In this document: piece after piece, positions 26,042-38,000 of the stretch
How positions within the stretch are numbered: position 1 is the stretch's first letter
How the letters are laid out: each line of letters opens with the position of its first letter
NCBI GenBank assembly: GCA_949316235.1
Contig: OX438755.1
Span: 15,393,151 to 15,457,150, forward strand
Direction of reading: 5' to 3'
Source: Oegoconia quadripuncta
Lineage: Eukaryota; Arthropoda; Insecta; Lepidoptera; Autostichidae
DNA: 64,000 nucleotides
Translations under genes and position numbers: made by a program
Notes under the pieces: model-generated
The model's database searches: none
Seen by the model: only the letters and a program-made list of their open reading frames with translations
Told to the model about the DNA's origin: nothing

Positions 26042-29000
26042 GCAAAATACAAAATGTGCTGTCTGGTTTCTTGGCTTTTAAATATTTAAATAGTTATAAA
26101 ATACACATCTGTATTTGAGACACCATTACCTACAACTAAACTAAATTTGAATTGTTTAAATAAAACAGTTTCTGAGATATACAGTTGTCACAGACGAAAG
26201 ACGGACGGACACAAAGACTTTTGGACCGGAACACTAACAATCGACAATCAAATATTTAAAAAAACTGTCTGAGATCGTATTTTGGAGATAGACCATCAAC
26301 GAACAAAGGAAAACAAATCGAGATTTAAGTAAAAATACGATGTTCCAATATAATGAATAACGAGGGGAAATGAAACGAAGATTGTCATCGATGGCAGAAT
26401 ATAAATATAACATAATAATGAAAATATAAAAACACTCTCCGGCAAATTGCGTCAAAGTTTCAATTTTCGTTATTATTGAAGAGAGTGGCTATTTTTTTTT
26501 AATAGTTTTCCGCCGACGACTTCTTCAACGCAGATCTCGTAATAAATAAATAATAATAATGGGAGCGTCGGTAGCGCAGCAGTTAAGACACGGTCTCCCA
26601 ATTTGGGAAGTCGGGGTTCGATTCCCAGGCAGGCCATGACCCAATGGATTTTTAAATTTTATTTAATTACTGATGTGCATTTATGCGATTGCTCTTAAAC
26701 GGTGAAGGAAAACATCGTGAGGAAACCCAACTCCCTTTGGGCCAGCGTGGTGGACTATGGCTCATACTCCCTCATTAAACGAGGGAAGGACTATATCCCT
26801 GCAGTGCGATATTTACGAGCTGATGATGATGATATTTGTTTAGACAAGTTTACAGAAGTCACTTACTAAACACTATACTACTATATATATACAGGGCGTC
26901 CCAAAGTTATGGGACATGAAGGGGAAGTACCTTAAATATCGTAGATAGTGAATTTTGCTCAAAGAAGACTTTATGTTATTTTTAAAAGTTAGTAATTCTG
27001 CATTCATAGATTTTCTAAAAATTATTTGCTTCGGCTGGGAATCGAACCGACTCAAATGTGAAAAAAAAAACACCCTACTTTTATGATGCCAATCGAAAGA
27101 ATAGCTAAAAAATAATAACTCTGCCTAAGTAACATAGTATATATACTACAGAAAAATAAATGTAACCCGTCTATTCCATTGGATATTGTAAATTGATGAT
27201 GAATAATTGTATTATGGATACCTTGCACAAATACATTTTTTTGTTGTAAATAGGTTTTTTTTTTATGATTGACTGGATTCGCGTTCGACCACAATCTCAC
27301 CTGATGGAAAGTGATGATGTGGTCGAAGATGAAGCACGCGATCCCAGTAAATGCCTATTCACTCCGCTCTTAAAGATCCCAAGGTTGTAGGATTCAGGAA
27401 AGACTGACGCCGGAAGGGAGTTCCGTGCCTGGGCTGTTCGGATGACGAATGAAGAATCGAACTTCTTAGTGCGAATGTCCGAACATTCGCACCGATCCCG
27501 CATCCGAATCCGAATATACCGATATATTAACTATATTCGGGTGGAATCCCTCCCCACGCCTAGTGGTCTGAAGTATGGAAGGGTGACGGTGGAATAAGAT
27601 TATGTAAATTATGTAAAATAAAGGTGGTATTTACATAAATAAATTAAAACCTCCATAACTAGGTACACGTGTCGGTATTTATCATACAAACATATGCCCT
27701 TACGCGGGATTCGAACCCGCTACTTTTAAGCTTCGATCAATTCGCGACTGTGTATTAGGATAAATTTGCTTATAAGACCATCGATTACTGCCTTTTTTTT
27801 TAAATACACAACGGGTTGGTACTTTGACCACAATCACACACACAGCCTACAATAATTGAGATATTTTGTCTTACTTTTGATTCATTTATACTGTAGATGG
27901 GTTTTTATAATATTTTACCCTACTTAATACTATTTTTTTCATAAAATATTTACACCAGTTTTGGAATTTCTTACATCGAGACCTATAAACAAAGAATACT
28001 AACTATTACTAGGAAAAAAACCGACAGTCACCTCCCCCGGTCAATCTTTTGTCAGAGGCAGTCAACAAGGCAGTAAACGCCGTGCCTTATTCATGTTCAC
28101 GCACACATTTGGCGCTTTATGGTTTTTTATGTAGTAGTAGTAGGCTATGCCGCGAGGGAGTTTGTATGGAGGGTATGGAGTTCTGCCTATAATTTGTTGT
28201 CAAGTGTGACATAATAGCTACTAGCGGGACTACTTCGAATCTAAGGCCACCTCGTTTATCCAAATCGACTAAGGTTTGAGGTATACACACAGACGCGTAA
28301 CGACATTACCATCCTTTTTGGTTGGCTGTAATCGGGCAAAAATGTTCCCTCGGCCTAATCTGGAGTCTTTGTCCCAAAAAGATGTCATGGACAGATAATT
28401 ACTTACTTTCCATTAGGTGAACTGCTCATGTCGTGATGACTTATGAGATGAAGATTCTTATTGATCTTATTGACACCATCTAAATCCAGTAAACTATGGA
28501 TTTTGTGTGATAAATCTCAAACTACAGTGATTTCTAACAATATTATTTATAATATAATTAATTCCAGAGAACGATTTTTTTGATTGAATCTCTGAACAAT
28601 TTATTTAATTCTGATTCCTCTACTATATTATTTTGAACTTATATTATGTAATACAGTCTTTGCAGTAACATCACAGGGGGATGGTGGAGTTACGGATGAT
28701 TTTAACTGATTAATTGCAAATATATAAATAACTATATATAACAATAACTAATAATAATGCTTGAAGTTTGAACTAACTTGCTCTCTGGATCTTCAAAATA
28801 TTTCGAAATGGGCACGAAAGTTTGTTCAGCACCAGCGTATATTGTCTTATTTTGCTTTACAACATTGGCAATAGATTTTCTATCGTGGAATATTTTGTCG
28901 CGTAGCTTCTTCTGGTACTGAAAAAAGAGGACAATACACTCCCTAACCAAAGACTAGATACACTGCGTGCAAGGGACAACCCGACATTCCCTTTATGGGC

Positions 29001-32000
29001 ATGTTATTTAATTCAAAATAAATCTAAATGCGAAATTCAAATTACTCTTCTCCCGGACCGCGTCCGACGACTACATCGCCCCGAGATGTATCGAGGTACC
29101 TAACCACCTGTTTCAAGGAATGTCGACTTGTCCCTCGATTCGCAGATTAGTTACTGAAAGTGCCGTTTGGTTTCGGCACGTAAAAATAATAGAACCAACC
29201 CGTCTCTTTTCGTGTGTATCTTTGAAGACGACTAAGGGACTGTCCACCAAAAACTTTGATCAAGTCGGGATGTGACAGGATATTGACGTGACAAAAAGTA
29301 ATAATGTCCGAGTTAAAAAAAAGTTTATTCTTGCCTGCAATAATATGTCAAATGAAGTTTCATCAAGAGATTCTGAAAATGTTATAGTTGGCATCACGGA
29401 AAACCAACGGGTGTCGGTTTAAGATTCAATTTATAATTAAATAATATATATCTACATAATGTTCACGTGATATTTTTCTGTAACAACACAGGCACATGTC
29501 TATAAACTTACATCCATATGTTTTCTTAAATGATACGACGATAGATCATCAGAAATCTCTTGAAATTCCTTGATAGACGTGTTAAGGACAGCCAGTTCAT
29601 CTGAATAACGCCTGAATACAGCAAAAAAATCACGTAGTCCTATGTACAGAATCTGTAAATGAAAATATAATTAAATATAAAAACAATCAAAATGGGATTA
29701 TTATATTTCAGCACAATTTAACAAATTTTTTTTATGCCCAAGGGGTTGGTACTTGACCTCAAACACATCTGATTTTAAGTGAAGATGAGGTCGAAGGTGG
29801 AAGCGTACTGACCCGGAAACCTCAAAAAAATTGACGCTTGTTTGCACCCGAGCGTGTTTGCATCTCGCTCCTCCCGGGAAGCCAGAACGTGTGAGAAGAT
29901 ATCACCACGTCGGCATCCCTAACGGCAGCAGCTTTACTATATAAAAATATCATCTAGGCCTTTCACTATTTCCTCACTAAACATACCTATGTATAGCACA
30001 CTACAATTAGCGTTTTTCCAAATTCAAAATTGTATGTCACAGAGTTTCTTGTGTCGTTTCTTCTCTCTGACTATACACATTACGAAGGGATGGTAATTAA
30101 GTCTCTAAAATTCCCCATGCAACGCTCTAAGCTGAGGTCCGAGCCCTTCGTGGGCACCCTTAGCCGTCGGTTGCAACTACCTACTTTCGTCCTGTACCAT
30201 TACTGCCTGCAAGAGCTTAAGCTGAAAGCTTACCGCACGGTTAAGCTGAATAAGTGTAAGGACTGTCAGCGAGTTCCAGTCTACAAAAAAGAAAAAAAAA
30301 AAGCGATCTCCTTTTGGCATTTTTGGGATACGCGTTAGTACGGGTCGGTGCGCGCAAATTAGGTCAATTCTTACTTCACATTCAGTTGCAGCCGTATAAG
30401 TTCTAAGGGATGGTCCGCCGAAAAATACTGAACTTTCAGCCAACAGTTCACCCGATGGACATGTTCCCTTTATCAACTCGCCCTCATTATTATGGAACTC
30501 AATTGTTACATAACCCTAAAATCAGACAATGCCAATAATTATTACAATCGCCGCTAAGCTCGGTGAGGTTTCTCACTGCGGTGCGGGCAAGTTCTAGGTT
30601 ATATTCCCGGCCGAGAATGATAGATCCCACTACATCTCTGTTATTATTCATTGGAGTGGGTATAATGTTCCATCCATTGAAATAACAATTTTAATAAATA
30701 TAACTTTACATAATACATCTTTTCACATCTATTAAAACTTATTTACAAATTCAATACACTCAATTAGCAATAAACTAATGAAATATTAAAAATTCAAAAC
30801 TTTAACCGATATTTTTTCAAATTTGATTGGGGTTTTTTACAATAATGTCCATGAATCATAAAAGATGGACGGGACCTCCCCTTACTCGCTATAGAAAAAT
30901 AATTTTTACTTTCACATACTATACAATGGTTATACGAATTCAGATATTTAGTGTAATTTTGTATTTGTATACAGGGTGAATTTGAATTCGTGTAATTCCC
31001 ATAAACTAGAGACGCCACTCTTAATTTCAAACAACTTTCCCGAAATAATCATAGTGGAAGTCCAAGAATTTTCGACAGAATTCGACTATGGATCATAGTG
31101 AAAAGTTGTTCGTAATCAGGAGTGGAGTCACCAGCCCAAAGTTAGTGGATCCCATACTAACGGTGGTTTCAGATTTGTTTACTTTGTATGGGTAAACGAA
31201 AATTTTTTGATCGATTTCGACGATGGTACCTTAGGGAAAGTTGTTTGTAATCAAGAGTGGCGTCACCAGTTTATGGGAATTGCACGAATTCAAATTCACT
31301 CCGTATACTACATTATACCGGTGAGTTTTTTACCGTAAGGAAAAAAAGATTGATATGCGACTGATTCGTAGGGTTCCTATCATGCGAAATTTATTTGGGA
31401 CCCATATTTTTCCAAGTTTTTTTTATTTATTTAATTTAATGGTGTAATTATGTGGAATAGGCTACAAACGCGTCCGTTAAAAATGACAATCCGAGCCTCT
31501 AAGCCACCGACTTGGTATGACTTCATACTACTAACATAAATTTATCAATTCGCACTGACTAGTGGGTTATAGGCCATACCCTCTTCTAGTCTGAGGAGGT
31601 TGTGGGAGCGGAGGGATGATGGTGATTACGTACCTACCACACGCATGGTCAAAATAACTGTTGATTTTCGTCCTAGTTTGGTACTCACATTAATTATCCA
31701 ATTAACATTCGTGGTTTGAACACCAAACATAAGCAATGTTGCAAACTTCGGCATTATTAGAAACTTCGCTACAGTAGCAAGATCCCTCACAAGGTCTGGA
31801 TTAGCTCCTCTAAAGGCTTTCGATTGGGCTATAGTTTTCTCAGCGATTTCTCCATGACATCTCCAATATATGTCATGAGGTTCTTCCTTTAATGTATTCG
31901 GGTATAGGAGATCCACTCCATTAAAATGTTTCCAATTACAAATTAAATAACGATTCAAACGTTTCATTAGGTCAGGGTGTATATTATGAGAAAGGAAATG

Positions 32001-35000
32001 ATTCCTAATGTTACAGACAAAGTAACTGTAATCGTATATTTCTCTATATTTGTAGTAATGGGTGCCTAATATAACACATTTCATGAAAGTCACTACAAAA
32101 TACCACATGACATAAGTAATAGCCCCTATCAGGAAATCTACTTCGGTTTGTGCCTTCTGGTCCATATACACACCGTGGTGTAATACCGAACAAAAAATTG
32201 ATAGAACACCATTCTTACGTTCGCAGTCTTCATTTGCATTAGGTGGACAAGCACTTTTACCAAACATGAATGCAGTCGTTAAATCGGGCAAGAAACGATG
32301 AAGCATATAAGAGAAGTAAGCAGAAATATATATGTATACTAAGGGCAATAAAGAAGTATAATTAAATATATGCCATCCCGGTTTAGCAATTTTTCTCCAG
32401 TTGGATTCGCCAGTAAAGAGAATGTAAATTTTAATCAGTCTATTGAATTGGCATAAACGGTAGTATTCGTCTTTTCCAATAGACTTAACAAAGTTCTCGA
32501 GCAATGGTGTACAAAGAACATCTAGAAAGAAGTGAAAAGTTTTGCATCTTTCTAATATCGTGTCCGTAAGTGTTGTAGCTCGTGTATCACTTTTATAAAT
32601 AGATGTCATCAGAGAAATTAAAACATCTAATATGTATATGAGGTCAACGCTAAATGCAAAATATGCAAACCATGTCACCATCTTCTTCCTTACTAAGTTC
32701 ACAGGAAATATTAATATTACAGTCCACACAGTTAAAACCACAAAACGACGCCAAGCCATTCCAAAAACTGAGTTTGGAACCAAAACCCATGGGAACTCGA
32801 TACGTGCGAACATGGGTTTTCTTTGCAGTTGGGCATCACTACACAAAACCAATTGTCCGAGATATTTAGGGCAATGATAAGAGGTTTCTTCTTGTGGAAT
32901 TTCACATTTACCGACGTCCTTTTTACAGGATTTTTTCCATCTAGAAATAACCTTCGATATTTCCCACCAACGTTTTTTGACCCACGCAATGCTTTCGTCC
33001 TCAGTTCTATCCAGCCCTTTAATTCTTTTCTTACATTCGTATAAAGAGCGTGCATGTAAAATTCTATTCTGTGCTAATTTCATAATATTACGACGATCTT
33101 CAGGAAATTTGTGTAAACATAACAAAATATCGGCACGGCTGATAACAAATATTTCACAATGTGTTAAACAACGTATGGGTTCTTCTGAAGGACAAGAAAT
33201 AAGTCGACTTACGGTTGTAACGGTGTTTATTGTCGCACCAACCTATACCACATAAATCAGTGAACTAAGGAAGCGATACACACTATTCACACGTATAACC
33301 AGTAGAAGAAAGAGTGAAAGTTCGGAAAGAAAGCACAGGGTTCCACAACTATTAAAGCGTAAGCGAAAGCGTATGCTAGGTAAGCCAACAGCGTTAGTTA
33401 CGTGCGTCATGCGCCGGAGCTAGGCAGTGACTGGCGAACGGACGAGAGATCGGTGCGCGGGCGCGAGCACGCGGATAGTGACGTCAGACAGCTACACCGG
33501 TATTGAATGCGCGTTTCCACTGTACCTCGCGGTGACACCAACTGATACGGCAACAGTAGATGATTGTTTGTGTCCGTGATCTGTATTTTATATTGTTGTG
33601 AGATGTATAGAAGGTTGTATGTGGAATTGGATGGATATGTGTTTTAATGTATGTGTGCGATTTTATATGTAGGAAAGCAGCCTACATCACTCCCCCCCAA
33701 GACCTTCCTACGGGCGATAGTAGTCTGGAAATCTGACGTGGCGTCCTGATCGCGTTACGTTGGAGTCATTCTTATTCGGTTGTGGGGCGGCAGGTGGGGT
33801 GCTTACTGGTGCAGGATTATTAGTTACGTTATTTTTGTCGGATAGTATATAGGCTGGTTTTAATCTATCTATTGATACTGTAACTTCTTTTCCTTTAATT
33901 ATTAATTTAAAAACCTTGTCGCCTCTTGTTATTACTTTATGGGGGCCAGTGTACGCGAGCTGTAGGGCGCCGCGTAGCGCATCCTCTCGTAGAAAAACAA
34001 AGTCACTGGTAGCAAGATCCTTAAAAACGAAAAACTTGTCCGTGCTGTGACGTGAAGCAGAAACTGGTTGCAGTCTTTCAGCGAATGAGCGCACACGCGT
34101 GGTAAATTCTGTCAAGTCTGTAGTTTCATTTGTGCCTTTCTCAAAAAATTCCCCGGGTAACCTCAGTGGCTCGCCGTATAGCAATTCCGCTGCTGACGTT
34201 TGTAAATCCTCCTTAAAGGCGCTGCGTATTCCAAGTAACACCCAAGGCAAAGACTCTGTCCAGGTACTATCGGCGTGGCACATTATTGCGGCTTTGAGTT
34301 GTCTATGGAAGCGTTCAACTAAGCCATTGCTTGATGGGTGGTAAGCTGTAGTTCGTTTGTGTTGGAAGCCGATTATTTTAGCGAGATGTTGAAATAAGGC
34401 CGACTCGAATTGACGACCCCTGTCCGTCACGATATCGGTTGGACAGCCGAATCTAGCTATCCACCCAATCAACAAAGCTTTTGCCACTGCTTCCGCTGTT
34501 ATATCGACGAGTGGTACTACTTCTGGCCATCGTGTAAAGCGATCAACGGCCGTTAGACAGTATCGGTAACCTTGAGAAATTGGGAGCGGGCCGATCAGGT
34601 CAATATGGATCACTTTGAATCGTGCACGTGGTAGGTTAAATGTGCCTAATGGTGCGGATACATGCCTACTTATCTTAGCGCGTTGACAGCGTAAGCATGA
34701 TTGCGCCCAAGCTCGGCAGTCTTTTCTGATACCCGGCCAGACAAATCGCTCAGCGATTAATTTTGCGGATGCATTTGGACCGGAGTGGCTTAAGGAATGG
34801 AGGCTGTCAAACACGTTTTTTCGTAATGGTTTTGTCACGAATGGTCTCGGAGTCGGTGTAGTGACATCGCAGTACAGAACAATGTGACTTCCGGGTAGTT
34901 TGCGTTTGTCCAAACGGAGTGATGAGCCTCCACGTAGAAGCTGTTCTAATTCTGGGTCGGAGTTTTGAGATCTGGCCATAATGTCGAAATCTACTGGTCT

Positions 35001-38000
35001 CTCAAGTTCTCCAACTCGAGATAAGGAGTCGGCGACGACGTTATCTTTGCCGGATATATGACGGATATCAGTTGTGAACTGGGAAATGTAATCCAGGTGT
35101 CTGTATTGCCTCGGTGAACAGTTTGTTTTCCGTTCATGGAATGCGAAACTGATTGGTTTGTGGTCGGTATATATGATAAAATGTCTTGCCTCCAACATAT
35201 GTCTAAAATGTTTTATGGATTCATAGATCGCGAGCAGTTCTCTATCGTAAGGCGAGTATTTTTGCTGTGATGGGCTTAACTTTCGGGAGAAGAAGGCTAG
35301 CGGCTGCCAAGCCGAATCTTTGAACTGTTGCAAAACCGAGCCCATTGCTGTGTCTGATGCATCCGTGACAAGGGCAAGTGTGGCCTTACAATCTGGGTGG
35401 GCTAATAATGCAGCTTTAGATAGGCTTGCTTTGCAGTCTTCGAAGGCTTTAAGGGTTTCTCCTGTCAAATTCACTGGCTGAGTGCCTTTTGCCGTACCGG
35501 TGAGTAACGCGTTCAGAGGAGCCTGTGACTGGACCGCGTGCGGCAAAAACCGCCTATAAAAGTTGACCATACCCAAAAACCTTCTTAGTGTACGGACGTC
35601 CTTGGGCAGAGGGAAATTTTTTATGGCTTGAACCTTTGCTTCCAGTGGCTTAGTACCTTGCTCTGAAATGCTGTAGCCTAAAAAAATTACCTCTGAGACG
35701 CCAAATATACACTTGGACGTATTAATTAGCATGCCGTACTCTTGAAGTCTGGTGAATATCTGGCGTAGGTGTTGTTGATGCTGTGCCTGATCTTTGGAGA
35801 ATATTAAGAAATCGTCTAAGTAGCAATAGCAGAAATTCAGCCCTCGCGTCATTTCATCCACAAACCTTTGAAAGGTTTGGCCCGCGTTGCGAAGCCCGAA
35901 GGTCATGAATGGAAACTCGAACAGCCCAAATGGTGTTGTAATCGCTGTTTTCGGAATATCGTGCTCATTTACAGGGATCTGATTATAAGCTTTAACGAGG
36001 TCTATTGTGCTAAAAACCTTACAGCCCGCAATGCCGTGAGCAAAGTCATGGATATGTCTGATGGGATACCTATCGGGTATAGTTCGAGCGTTGAGCATCC
36101 TATAGTCGCCACATGGTCGCCAGCCGTTTTCTTTTTTTGGCGCTAGGTGTAGTGGTGATGACCATGGACTTTGGGAGGGTCTGGATGTACCACAAGCTAG
36201 CATAGAGTCGAATTCTTGTTGAGCGATTTTAAGTTTATCTGGGGCTAGCCGTCTGGGGGAACACGAAACTGGTGGGCCTGGTGTTGTGCGTATATAGTGT
36301 ACTGTGTTGTGTAGTGTAGTGCGTTGTGTGCCAGCTGGTCGCGTGATATCTGGGAATTCATTTAAGATTGCGTGAAATTTTGTGTCGCCAGTCATTACCT
36401 TTACAGATGAAATGTCAGAGTCTGACTGACGAACTAACGAGGCTATAGCTGCTATAGTGGTTGTATTGTCTATCAGACGTTGGTTACGACAGTCTACCAT
36501 GAGGTTGTAAAACGATAGAAAGTCTACGCCAATAATTGGTTTCGTTACGTCCGCGACTACAAAACTCCACGCAAAATCTCGGCGAAGGCCAAGGTCGAGT
36601 CTAAGATGTGCGTAACCGTACGTATTGATGGTGGTCCCGTTAGCTGCGCAGAGCTGGTAGTTTGTCTGGGCGCGACGATCGTGCAGTGAAGATCGGGGGA
36701 AAACACAGAGATCGCTTCCAGTATCGACTAAGAACTGTGTTTTCGACCTGTGGTCTGTCACGAACAGGCGGCCAGAAGAGTTGGAGCAATCGTTCGCCGC
36801 CATTATCGACTGCTCTTGTAGTTTTCCGCCGAATAATTACATGGGGGAATGCACTTACGCGCTCTTTCGCCGAATTTAAAATGATACCAGCACTGCGGGT
36901 ACTTCCTGACGTCGGACTGCGACCTCCTCGATGGTGAGCGGCCTTGGTTTGTACTTCTGGTACGCGAACGTGGCCTACGGTTCATTTGGGTAGACAAGTC
37001 CCGAAGCTGGTTCTTGAGCTCCATCACTTCTCTCATGACGGCGTCCATCATCGAACCTGGTGGCATTAGGGCGTTTTGACTCGTCGAAGCTACCTGTGGA
37101 GTTGAAGGAGAGATGTCTTGGATTCTATCTGCTAGGTCTCCAAGTATCTCGAGATTAGCCGTAGGTTGAGCTGCCAGGACAGTCTGGATACTCCTTGGGA
37201 GACGGCTGGTCCATATAGTCTGTAAGAACTCGTCTGGTATATCTGGACCCGCTAGGCTTCTAAGGTGCCGTAGGAACTGCGAGGGTCTCCTGTCTCCCAG
37301 CTCTTCGTGTGTCAACAGCTGTTTCACTTTCTTTTCCTTCGATGCGCTGAGTCTTTTAATGAGTTCCGTTTTAAGCTTAATGTATTTATTAGCCGCCGGT
37401 GGGTTCACAATAAGATCTTTGACTTCTATCGCAAATTGATGGTCGAGCTCGCCGATAACATAGTTGAATTTGGTGGAATCGCTTGTAATATTGGAATTTG
37501 CGAATTGTCCTTCAACTTGAGCAAACCATATTTCGGGTTCCTCTGGCCAAAATGGTGGGACTCGAATGCCAACTTTATTCACTTCGGATGACGTTGACGT
37601 GTCGGATTTGTTTATGCGAATGCGCTCAGTGGGTCTGCTTTGTTGTCCGTCACCATCATTATCGTCGTGCGCGTCTCTAAATTCTCTGTCGTTTTCACTT
37701 GTAGACATTGGATCGGTATTCAGTACGGGGTCACCAGTATGGGTTCTTCTGAAGGACAAGAAATAAGTCGACTTACGGTTGTAACGGTGTTTATTGTCGC
37801 ACCAACCTATACCACATAAATCAGTGAACTAAGGAAGCGATACACACTATTCACACGTATAACCAGTAGAAGAAAGAGTGAAAGTTCGGAAAGAAAGCAC
37901 AGGGTTCCACAACTATTAAAGCGTAAGCGAAAGCGTATGCTAGGTAAGCCAACAGCGTTAGTTACGTGCGTCATGCGCCGGAGCTAGGCAGTGACTGGCG

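Noticed and set aside
26567..26640. tRNA gene
   Set aside because: B-box-like sequence continues into a SINE body that recurs elsewhere. The same holds for heads at 11290, 23590, 41420, 51060, 58740 and 59965.
28732..28777. Stop codon at 28732 as the end of gene A
   Set aside because: A GTTAGT donor precedes it at the same aligned place as in gene B, and downstream exons fit in phase. Kept only as a possible retained-intron isoform.
32632..33255. Plus-strand frames of 71-92 codons
   Set aside because: Shadows of gene A exon 5 on the other strand.
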